Below, one piece after another: positions 56,579-64,000 of a stretch of 64,000 nt of DNA. The translations under genes were made by a program, and so were the position numbers. Below the pieces are notes generated by a model. It saw only the letters and a program-made list of their open reading frames with translations, was not told where the DNA came from and searched no databases. The stretch's first letter is position 1. Every line of letters begins with the position of its first letter. The stretch covers positions 3,472,001-3,536,000 of the forward strand of contig NZ_CP020105.1 of NCBI RefSeq assembly GCF_002067135.1, in the 5' to 3' direction. This DNA comes from Spirosoma rigui. GTDB lineage: Bacteria > Bacteroidota > Bacteroidia > Cytophagales > Spirosomataceae.

Positions 56579-57403
56579 TCAGGCTGGGTACGAATCGGCG
56601 GGCATGGCCACAACGTCGGCGCAGGCCTCTTCATACTGAGCCGGTGTCATTGGCAGGTAGTGCCATTCCAGCCGGTTTTCCATGTAAGAAACCCCTTTGC
56701 CTTTTACCGTATGCGCAATGACCATTTTTGGCTTTCCCGCGCCGGTCGACTGGGTCTGGAGCTGATCGAGCGTAGTGCCGATGGCCGCTACGTCGTGTCC
56801 GTCTACCTCAACCGTTTCAAAACCAATGGCTTCCCATTTGCGGGCGTCGGCCGTATCCCCGAATACATCGGCCGTATTACCAAAGCCCTGCAGGCCATTT
56901 TTATCGACCAGCACCACCAGGTTGTCGAGGCCGTGCTGCAGGGCAAAATGGGCCGCTTCCCAGGTTGTTCCTTCGTTGGTTTCGCCGTCCGACATCAGAA
57001 CATACACCCGCGAATCGTCGCCGAGGAGCTTGCTGGCATGGGCAATGCCAACGCCGATGGGCAACCCGTGGCCCAGCGAACCCGTGGCGAAGGGAATGCC
57101 TTTGTGCTTGTTGGGAGCCGGGTGGGCGGGCAGGGTAGTGCCGTTCATGTAGTAGGTAGCCAGCTCGTCGTCCGAGATATCGCCCAGGTAGTTCAGGCAG
57201 GTGTACAAGGCCGCAGCCGCGTGGCCTTTCGACAGCAGGAACGTATCCTGCGGACGTTTGCGGAGCACGAGGGTGGCAATCATCAGGTCGATGCAGCTGA
57301 GCGAGCAGCCAATGTGACCGGCATGGGCCTGGTTGTACAGACCCAGAACCCGTAGTCTGAGCTGTTTACGGATTGTTTGTATATCGATGGCTTCGGTAGT
57401 CAT
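56579..57403 (-). CDS. Transketolase, N-terminal half (thiamine pyrophosphate-binding domain)
   Basis: A 274-residue protein equal to the PP domain of transketolase. YNQAHAGHIGCSLSCIDLMI and FLLSKGHAAAALYTCLNYLG hold substrate-side His residues. ATGSLGHGLPIGVGIAHASK and VYVLMSDGETNEGTTWEAAH (GDGxxxEG-type motif, here SDGETNEG) bind the diphosphate through magnesium. LVVLVDKNGLQGFGNT follows. It pairs with the C-terminal half at 53450-54364. Splitting in two genes is common, but placement apart on either side of a glycan enzyme is not. Confidence 0.92.
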   Translation of the reverse strand: MTTEAIDIQTIRKQLRLRVLGLYNQAHAGHIGCSLSCIDLMIATLVLRKRPQDTFLLSKGHAAAALYTCLNYLGDISDDELATYYMNGTTLPAHPAPNKHKGIPFATGSLGHGLPIGVGIAHASKLLGDDSRVYVLMSDGETNEGTTWEAAHFALQHGLDNLVVLVDKNGLQGFGNTADVFGDTADARKWEAIGFETVEVDGHDVAAIGTTLDQLQTQSTGAGKPKMVIAHTVKGKGVSYMENRLEWHYLPMTPAQYEEACADVVAMPADSYPA

Positions 57404-57450
57404 TCGTTGGTTGGTTGTTGAGTCAGCGTGTCGATGTGGGTAAATGGGTA

Positions 57451-59220
57451 TCAGTACCGGTACTTTGTTCCCTGGAAGTCAAAAATAGTAATTTTCTCGC
57501 CCGTTTTTCCTTTAATCAGCAGGATACGGTCGCGTTCGGCCGGATTGATCCGCTGTACATAGCGGGCGTCTTTGGGTAGATACAAGTTTGCGATCTGCGC
57601 GTCGAACACCGAAGCCGGGAACGTATTGGATTCCACTTCTTCGATGTAGATCTCCCGCTGCCGGTTCGGGTATACGATTGTATCGCCGGGGGCATATTGC
57701 TGGATCAGTTTCTGGGCCGATGACCAGTAAGGGTTAGGTATCCGGGCCCGGTCGAAGTAGGTGTATTTGGGCTCAATATCGTTGTAGATCTTGCCCAGTA
57801 ATTGCACGATGAAATAGGACTGAACCAGCAGCACTGCCACCAGGGGGAGCGCAAACCACCAGCGCAGGCTGGTCAGCTGCCGAAGCCCCATGGCCATCAG
57901 AATACAGACGTAGGGGAATGAGAAGCCCGAATACCGCTGGGTTATACCGAAGGTATGACCCGACCGCCACGACATGAACAGCAGGAAAAAAGTAGGTATG
58001 AAAGTGAGCAGCAGCAAGCCAACGACCAGGCGTTTCTCACGGCTGTCGGTGCGGTCGATAACGTACCGGACAACCAGGTAAAAGAGGGGCGGAGCGGCCG
58101 AGAGGACAAAGAACCGGAAGGGGACGACGGTGTAGATGGGTAGGCCCACCAGCAGCAACGCCGACACCGCGCCGTATACCCAAACGGGCGGTTTAGCCAC
58201 GGCCCAGTAGCGGTGAATGATGAAGGCCGAGGCCCCGCCCAGGCCCAGCGCAAGCGCCGAATTTCGCACACCGATCAGTGCTGATCCCAAGCCGTTGGTG
58301 ATGATGAACAGGTCGGTAAAGATAGGAGCGGCCCGTTTGGCAATATTCGGAAGGGTGGCGGGCAGTACCGTACCGAACTCGGACCCAAAGGGGTTCGTCA
58401 GCGCAATATTCCGGTAGAATTCGGCCTGAGCGTTGAGGGTAAAAAAGGTGTACTTACCGCCCCCGTACACAAACCAGAGCGAAAGTAAACCCAACCCGCT
58501 GATGCCGGCCAGGGCCAGCGCTACCCACGAGCGGGCCGTTCGAAGATACAGCAGGGCGTAGAGCCCGTGACACAGGAAAACGGTAACCGTCAGGTAGTGG
58601 GACAGAACCGACGTAATGAAAACCAGGGCATAAGCGATGTACAGGCCAATGGGAACCGACCGGTTTGGGGACGACTTCTCCATGATGAGCAGGAAGAGGT
58701 GGGTAGCCAGCAGGGTCAGGAAAAAGGTCATCGAGTAGTTACGCGCCATGTGGCTGTACGACACGAAGAAAGGCTCCACGGCTGCAATGGCAGCACTGGC
58801 AAGCGCCAGCGTATCGGACCGGAAATGCCGCCTGACAAAGATAAACAGCAGCAATACGGTAAACGTACTGAACAGCACCGAGGGCATCCGCAGTGACCAG
58901 TCGCCGAGACCGAACAGTTCCAGCCAGCCGTGCAGCATGACGTAATAGGCGGGGCTGTTGCCAATATCGCCACGAATAATGGCTTCGATGTAGTCAGTAG
59001 TTGTTTTGGGACGCCAGTATTCGGCGGGTGTAAACGTAGCTTTACCGAAGATGTCCTTTTGGTTGTAACCTTCGACGCAGATACCCTGACTGACGAGAAG
59101 CGTGGCTTTTTCATCGAAGAAGACACCATAGGTACCGGCGCGGTATAGACGAAGACCAAACGCCAACACTAAAATAAGTCCTAACAGGACAACTGTGTTC
59201 CGGGGTGATAAAGTGGACAT
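57451..59220 (-). CDS. GT39-like membrane glycosyltransferase
   Basis: A 589-residue GT-C type protein with about twelve membrane helices. The chosen ATG at 59220 gives MSTLSPRNTVVLLGLILVLA, then YGVFFDEKATLLVSQG with the first-loop Asp-Glu typical of the PMT/ArnT-like (PF13231) group, and GNSPAYYVMLHGWLELFG. The C-terminal about 110 residues are periplasmic (IEEVESNTFPASVFDAQ). It should transfer a sugar from a polyprenyl-phosphate donor to a protein or glycan in the periplasm. Longer reading frames to 59409 have no family content. The two overlapping promoter-like words near the ATG (see rejected list) leave the true start open. Confidence 0.82.
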   Translation of the reverse strand: MSTLSPRNTVVLLGLILVLAFGLRLYRAGTYGVFFDEKATLLVSQGICVEGYNQKDIFGKATFTPAEYWRPKTTTDYIEAIIRGDIGNSPAYYVMLHGWLELFGLGDWSLRMPSVLFSTFTVLLLFIFVRRHFRSDTLALASAAIAAVEPFFVSYSHMARNYSMTFFLTLLATHLFLLIMEKSSPNRSVPIGLYIAYALVFITSVLSHYLTVTVFLCHGLYALLYLRTARSWVALALAGISGLGLLSLWFVYGGGKYTFFTLNAQAEFYRNIALTNPFGSEFGTVLPATLPNIAKRAAPIFTDLFIITNGLGSALIGVRNSALALGLGGASAFIIHRYWAVAKPPVWVYGAVSALLLVGLPIYTVVPFRFFVLSAAPPLFYLVVRYVIDRTDSREKRLVVGLLLLTFIPTFFLLFMSWRSGHTFGITQRYSGFSFPYVCILMAMGLRQLTSLRWWFALPLVAVLLVQSYFIVQLLGKIYNDIEPKYTYFDRARIPNPYWSSAQKLIQQYAPGDTIVYPNRQREIYIEEVESNTFPASVFDAQIANLYLPKDARYVQRINPAERDRILLIKGKTGEKITIFDFQGTKYRY

Positions 59221-59578
59221 GGCGGCAAAACTACGCGCAAATCCCGGTTCAATCCGAGTACCCGACCGAAATTCTAGCCCGCGGTTTGTTCGTTTCTGCC
59301 TGATTGGCCGGTGTGGCAACAGTACCGTATTCATTTTCAAGCCGTAAACTGCGCTGGCCGGCCAGCGTCCCGGCCCGTCAGACGGGGCTGTCACCCGGAG
59401 CGTAATCACCGGACCTCCGGGAAGGAGCCAGCTCCAGCGCCGGGTGCTATCCCGGCAACGCCCGCTGCCGCACCGACCCCCCGGTCAGGGGTAGTAGTGG
59501 CTGCGGTAGCGGGCGTTGGCAGGTCGTGGAACGGTACCCTGGGCGCGGATACGCCGGAGTACCGGGATCGGGCACGGG
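59221..59578. other. 358-base GC-rich gap
   Basis: Between the GT39-like gene and the surface protein gene. No gene is recognised; the region contains short GC-rich repeats and partial hairpins but no clean terminator. Confidence 0.5.
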
Positions 59579-62500
59579 TCAGTTGCCGGGGTTGTTGGCG
59601 CCAATGTATGCGATCTCGAAGGTTTCGTTGATGGGTACGGTGCCCGACCCTTCGTGTTTTATTTCCAGCTGCTGGACAATACCGTTCCAGTTGCTGTTGC
59701 TGGAAACGGGAATGGCGTACGTGTGCCACTGATTATCTCCCGTGACAGCGAAAACCTGCCGCTGCGTTGTGTTGTTGACCTGACCTTTCGGGTAGCGGAC
59801 CTGATTCTGGGTCGCGTAGTTCGTGTCGAAGGTACCGTCGGGTGCCTGCTGGTTCAGAGCCCAGCCAAGGGCCATCTGGCTGCGGCTGGTATTGGTTTTC
59901 ATCCGCACATAGATGACTGGTATCTGAGCCGCCCGCCAGGCGCCCGCCGGCGATATAATTTTGGTGTTGTTGGCCGAAGTCACGCCGTTATCGGTCTTTC
60001 CAACAAAGGTCAGCTTCCAGTTGTCGTCGGCGAAGGGTTCCTTCTGGTCCAGCGCGCCATCGAACCAGTACCAGCCCGCCCGGCCGTTTTTCTGGGTGAA
60101 CTTGAAATCCGGCTTATCCATCCTCGGAATCGCATAGGCCGTGGACCGAACTTCAGTTTCGGTACCGATCACGAATGTGTACGAAAAGTAGGTGGTCTTG
60201 TCGCTGTCGAGGTGGTCGAAAGGCTGTCCGCACAGGTAGGTCATCGTATTGCCGCCTTCGAAATTGTCGCCTGCTTCGGGTACCGCTACGTTGTAGTTGC
60301 TCTTGTACATGGTAGGCGATACCAGGCCAAACAAACGGGTTTCACCGTTGGGGTTTCGACCAATTTCGGTGGCCATCCAGGGTTCTGTCAGGAAGAAGGG
60401 AGTCCCCTGGTGGGTTATTATTGGTCCCGTGCTATTAGTCCGTTCGATACCGTTGGTACCCGTTGACGGCTGAAAACTAAAGGGCTGGTCGCCGGTATAA
60501 AACCGGCTGATCCGCGCGCCATTCACCATTACGAACGGCCATTCCTGGCTACGGGCTTCATACTGGGTTTTGTCGGGGCGGCTGTGAACGAGTCGTACTT
60601 TCACCTCTACTTTGTTGCCATTTACCCGTATCCACTGCTCATAGGTCATGGGAAGGATAGTCTTCTGAATGTGTGGCCAGGAAATAGACTGTGCTTTTGT
60701 ATACAGCCAGCCGTCGACTTTACCTTTGAAAAGAATGGGCGACGCGTTTCCGCCGTGATCGCCGGGGGGTACCGGGTTGTAGCCAATGTTCCACCAGGCC
60801 TGCTTGTCGGGACCACTCGTGTAGTTCGAAAAGTTCAGCGGGCCGGAGTACGAAGACAAACCTGACTCTCGACCCTGATCAAAAAAGTTAATGAGATTCT
60901 GCTTCGTGATTTTATCGTATATCTGGAGAGAACCACCGAACCCCTGGCGCAGCTCAATGCGAAGCTGATCGTTTTCCTGAGCCAGGTAGTTACCCGCTAC
61001 AATGTTTTTGTAGCCAATAGCCTGGGTATTCACCCCATCCCAGTCTGACTCGGCAACGGGTACCTGCCAGGCAAAGGGGGCGTCGGGGCTGGTGGTACTG
61101 GTGGGTGGCGTCGCCTGGGGGAGGAGCAGGCTCAGGAACCGAGCGGCAATGACCGAGTGACCCAGATCGTTCGGGTGGCGACGAACGCCGTTATTCTGGA
61201 ACGAGTTTGCGTAATACTGCCAGAACAGGACGCCATTGACCCGCTTTTCGGCCAGATCACTCATGTCGGCAAATTTGTAGCCATTCTCCTGAGCGTAGTT
61301 CCTAAGAACCAGATCGGCCTTGTCGTGGTCGACCCAGAGTCCATTGCGGAAAATAATCGTTGCGCCGGGCATTAATTTATCGGCAAGACTCGCCATGAGC
61401 TTGTTAAGCATGGCGCGAAACTTCGCTTCGTTAAAGGTGCTGTTGGCAACGTTCTCGGAAATGGAAAGGATGAACAGATCCAGTTTCTCGGAGCCGTATC
61501 GTTTGGTAATATCATAGCGGATGTTCGTAATGTTGTTGTTCACCGCTGAGGTATCGAGCGAGTTATAGATGCCTTCAAGACTGGCCCCGGACCCCATTGC
61601 CAGTAGCTCAAAGGCCGGGTTTTTGAGTTTTAAGGCTGTTTCAATCTTATGAACATAGTCCTCATTGGGTTGGCTGGCGGCCATGCCGTTCGTGTTGAAC
61701 CAGCCAAAATCAATGGAAGGCGCGTGCAGCGTAATGCTGTTTCCAATGACCACGCCCCGTCGAAAGCTCGGCAAGGACTGAGCCGCGGCAGAGGCCGACT
61801 CCGTGGCGGTGGTGGTGGTCGAGTAGGGGTTAGCCGGGGTCGCTGATGTAGCCGTTGCGGACGTAGCGGTGGCCGATGTGGCCGTCGTGGATACAGCCGT
61901 CGATGAAACAGCCGTCGTGGATACCGCCGTGGTGGAAACCGCGGTTGACGAGCCCGGTTGCTGTACTGCCGCGCTGGTGGCGCTGCAGGGTGATGTCTGC
62001 ATGGGACTTTGTCTCAGATCGGTGGCCGTATCGACCGGACGAACCGAAACCGTAAGCGGCCCTGCTGACTGATAGAGCGCGGGTACGATCCACTTGAAAC
62101 CATACCGATCGAAATTACCGACTTTCAAAAATTGGGCCACGTCAGAACGGGGCAGGTCGGCTGGTAAACTGGCTACCCGTGTGCTATTGATGTATATATC
62201 GATGGTTTGCGACTGAGCCAGGTCGTTGGCGTTGCAAATCCATCCCTGAATAAAGTCACAGCCAGCGTAATCGAGAAAACCTACGTAAGACTTTGGCGCT
62301 GCCACTGATGCTGATGTAGCCGTTGCGGACGTAGCGGTGGCCGATGTGGCCGTCGTGGATACAGCCGTCGATGAAACAGCCGTCGTGGATACCGCCGTGG
62401 TGGAAACCGCGGTTGACGAGCCCGGTTGCTGTACTGCCGCGCTGGTGGCGCTGCAGGGTGATGTCTGGGTAGGACTTTGTCGCAAATCAGTGCTCGTGCC

Positions 62501-63832
62501 GGCTACACGGACCGAAACCAGCAACGGGTCCTTCGAGCGGTACTGCTCCGGCACCACCCACTTAAAACCGTACTGGTCAAAACCATTGGACAGTAGAGCC
62601 CGGGCTACATCAGGGCGGGGCAGGTTGGCGGAGGCACTTCCCACCCGGACATTATTGATGTAAATGTCTACCTGCTGCGATGCTTGGAGGTTCTCTAGAT
62701 TACACAACCAGCCCCGGAGAGTGTCGCACTCCGCGTTATCGAGATACCCGACCAATGAATTGGCAGCTACCGTCGTAACCGTAGCTACCGCCGTTGACGA
62801 ACGGGGTGGCTGTAGCGCAATGCCCGTTGTGCTGCACGGTGCCGTACGAACGGGACTTCGCCGCAAATCGGTGACTGTCTCGGCGGGCCGGACCGAGATC
62901 GTCAGCGAGTCTCTCGACTGGTAAAGTGCCGGCACTACCCATTTGAAACCATACTGATCAAAGTCATTCACGTTTAAGGATTTCGCCACGTCGGGCCGGG
63001 GGCTATTGGCGGGCAGGTTGATGACGCGTATCCCGTTGATGTAGATATCGACCCGCTGCGACTGACGGAAATTTTCGGTATTGCACACCCAGCCCCGGAT
63101 GGTATCACAGGCGGCATAATCCAGGTAGCCAATGTAGTTGGCTCCGGCAATCCGGGCGGAGTGATTCAGGTTGTTTTCCGTGACAACATACAGGGTCAGT
63201 TCATGCGGTGAAGGCTGGGCCGTAGTTTGTGCCAGAGACAATGCATTATCGGCGGATATGCCCTGCAGGTGAACCGTTGCCTTTTCGACAAAAAGTCCCT
63301 GACTGCCCGACTGGGTTTGCCCACGCAGCAGCCGGAACGAAGCCCCCGCGCTGAATTCTCTGAACCGCCCTTTCAGGTGATAGACCGCTAAGGGGTGATT
63401 CGGAAACGATAATTCACCACTAACGTAGTCAACCAGGTTGCCCCCCGTTGGCTCGAAGCCGGGGGGGAGCAGCATCTTCAGGGTATAGGCCGTAGCACCG
63501 GGCTGGAAAAAAAGCAGGTTGGGCGAAATGTTGAGTAGTTCGGCGGTAATCGTCAGTTCCACCGTCTCGTTCAGCTTTACCGACTGTTTGCTGCTCTGGA
63601 TACTGAACCGGATCGGATCGGTAGTGGTGAAAGCGCCCGTTTCCGGAATGGCAAATCGCAGTGGTCCCCAGTATCGAGCTGGCGGACTGCCGGAGTTACC
63701 AGGGCCGAGACCGGGAGGATTTTCGGAGATCGTGGATCGTGAAGCGGTTAAGGTCAGATACGTAATAAACCCCAGGAAAATGAGTACGCCCAGGTGAGCA
63801 TACCTTGTCAATACGGTACAGGTACGGTGCAT
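59579..63832 (-). CDS. Large modular surface protein with SGNH hydrolase domain
   Basis: A 1417-residue protein with an N-terminal membrane or signal segment (LGVLIFLGFITYLTLTA, 14-30). A cohesin-like or adhesion-like domain lies at about 50-215. Three 101-residue modules begin YxGxLDxAxCD and end in PC: residues 233-333, 360-460 and 516-616. Linkers are rich in Thr, Ser and Ala (about 461-515 and 617-690). An SGNH/GDSL domain follows, with GVVIGNSITLHAP at about 692-704 (GNS, where GDS is usual) and RRHPNDLGHSVIAARF near 880-895 (catalytic Asp/His). A C-terminal beta-rich region of about 500 residues ends the protein. It probably sits on the surface and binds and de-esterifies a glycan. Confidence 0.8.
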   Translation of the reverse strand: MHRTCTVLTRYAHLGVLIFLGFITYLTLTASRSTISENPPGLGPGNSGSPPARYWGPLRFAIPETGAFTTTDPIRFSIQSSKQSVKLNETVELTITAELLNISPNLLFFQPGATAYTLKMLLPPGFEPTGGNLVDYVSGELSFPNHPLAVYHLKGRFREFSAGASFRLLRGQTQSGSQGLFVEKATVHLQGISADNALSLAQTTAQPSPHELTLYVVTENNLNHSARIAGANYIGYLDYAACDTIRGWVCNTENFRQSQRVDIYINGIRVINLPANSPRPDVAKSLNVNDFDQYGFKWVVPALYQSRDSLTISVRPAETVTDLRRSPVRTAPCSTTGIALQPPRSSTAVATVTTVAANSLVGYLDNAECDTLRGWLCNLENLQASQQVDIYINNVRVGSASANLPRPDVARALLSNGFDQYGFKWVVPEQYRSKDPLLVSVRVAGTSTDLRQSPTQTSPCSATSAAVQQPGSSTAVSTTAVSTTAVSSTAVSTTATSATATSATATSASVAAPKSYVGFLDYAGCDFIQGWICNANDLAQSQTIDIYINSTRVASLPADLPRSDVAQFLKVGNFDRYGFKWIVPALYQSAGPLTVSVRPVDTATDLRQSPMQTSPCSATSAAVQQPGSSTAVSTTAVSTTAVSSTAVSTTATSATATSATATSATPANPYSTTTTATESASAAAQSLPSFRRGVVIGNSITLHAPSIDFGWFNTNGMAASQPNEDYVHKIETALKLKNPAFELLAMGSGASLEGIYNSLDTSAVNNNITNIRYDITKRYGSEKLDLFILSISENVANSTFNEAKFRAMLNKLMASLADKLMPGATIIFRNGLWVDHDKADLVLRNYAQENGYKFADMSDLAEKRVNGVLFWQYYANSFQNNGVRRHPNDLGHSVIAARFLSLLLPQATPPTSTTSPDAPFAWQVPVAESDWDGVNTQAIGYKNIVAGNYLAQENDQLRIELRQGFGGSLQIYDKITKQNLINFFDQGRESGLSSYSGPLNFSNYTSGPDKQAWWNIGYNPVPPGDHGGNASPILFKGKVDGWLYTKAQSISWPHIQKTILPMTYEQWIRVNGNKVEVKVRLVHSRPDKTQYEARSQEWPFVMVNGARISRFYTGDQPFSFQPSTGTNGIERTNSTGPIITHQGTPFFLTEPWMATEIGRNPNGETRLFGLVSPTMYKSNYNVAVPEAGDNFEGGNTMTYLCGQPFDHLDSDKTTYFSYTFVIGTETEVRSTAYAIPRMDKPDFKFTQKNGRAGWYWFDGALDQKEPFADDNWKLTFVGKTDNGVTSANNTKIISPAGAWRAAQIPVIYVRMKTNTSRSQMALGWALNQQAPDGTFDTNYATQNQVRYPKGQVNNTTQRQVFAVTGDNQWHTYAIPVSSNSNWNGIVQQLEIKHEGSGTVPINETFEIAYIGANNPGN
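61842..61999. repeat. 158-bp exact direct repeat, copy A
   Basis: Identical base for base to 62310-62467, an offset of 468 bases (156 codons), so it stays in frame. It encodes the Thr/Ser/Ala linker after module 3 and that module's final residues. Confidence 0.9.
62310..62467. repeat. 158-bp exact direct repeat, copy B
   Basis: Copy of 61842-61999, placed after module 2. Recombination between the copies would remove or add exactly one 101-residue module with its linker, leaving the frame intact. Confidence 0.9.
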
Positions 63833-64000
63833 GAATGGCTCTTTATCTATTCTCGGATACCCCGATTACAACTATTGAGCCATTCACCAACAGTCGCTTA
63901 CCCGGTCGTCAACGTTGAGAAATTATCGAATTGGAGTCTATAGAGCCAAAAAAGAAACTATTTATAGTAACTGATTTAATGCGATCATGTAGTATAAGTT

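Noticed and set aside
59226..59252. TAGTTTTG (minus strand, 59226-59233) with TTG at 59250-59252 as a promoter of the GT39-like gene
   Set aside because: Spacing is 16 bases and transcription would begin at the ATG itself; a leaderless start is possible but unsupported.
61842..62467. Repeated DNA as a possible CRISPR array
   Set aside because: Only two long copies within a coding frame, with no regular spacers and no cas genes nearby.

Overview
The window reads as a chromosome segment of a Bacteroidota bacterium of the Spirosoma/Cytophagaceae type. This is inferred from the protein families: fused IcmF mutase, an M13 lipoprotein peptidase, a DUF1343/NamZ lipoprotein, DinB-fold proteins, Bacteroidota-style Tat and lipoprotein signals, and TAnnTTTG promoter boxes. 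It also fits the moderate-to-high GC content and the long perfect hairpins between genes. No rRNA, tRNA, CRISPR array, integrase or intact transposase was recognised.

Layout. 0-3 kb: the start of a YheT-like hydrolase gene cut by the window edge, a frameshifted sugar-phosphate isomerase-like gene, a decayed receiver-domain remnant and an intact single-domain response regulator. 3-7 kb: three family-2 glycosyltransferases on the + strand, closed by a 29-bp-arm hairpin shared with a 53-residue membrane peptide gene. 7-26 kb: mostly metabolic and secreted enzymes (FAD oxidoreductase, CoA-transferase, DUF2267, GH1, a kinase-like orphan, an SBF-like transporter, GH30, IcmF, a TraB/GumN protein, a LolC/E-like permease, a CE1 esterase, a Gfo/Idh/MocA oxidoreductase). 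26.5-32 kb: a tight minus-strand run (cupin, carboxymuconolactone decarboxylase-like protein, alpha/beta hydrolase, flavodoxin, two aldo/keto reductases and an NTF2-like gene with an in-frame TAG), divergent from an AraC-type regulator. 33-43 kb: M13 peptidase, an isoquinoline-1-oxidoreductase-like molybdenum hydroxylase pair with a frameshifted XdhC, NamZ, guaA and two DinB-like genes.

44-64 kb: a long, all-minus-strand block devoted to surface glycoconjugates. Read in the direction of transcription it contains a 1417-residue modular SGNH surface protein, a GT39-like membrane glycosyltransferase, the N-terminal half of a transketolase, an SDR epimerase fused to a membrane-anchored GT2, the C-terminal half of the transketolase, a polytopic membrane protein, an OafA-like acyltransferase, a GT2, a UDP-galactopyranose mutase of the eukaryotic sequence type, a 913-residue envelope protein and an AlgJ/AlgX-like SGNH protein. 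Together these suggest synthesis and acylation of a galactofuranose-containing glycan, possibly with a sugar built by a two-carbon transfer. That joint function is inference and is the most interesting hypothesis in the window.

Four genes are broken (two frameshifts, one internal amber, one decayed remnant). The two frameshifts and the amber could be sequencing errors and should be checked against reads.
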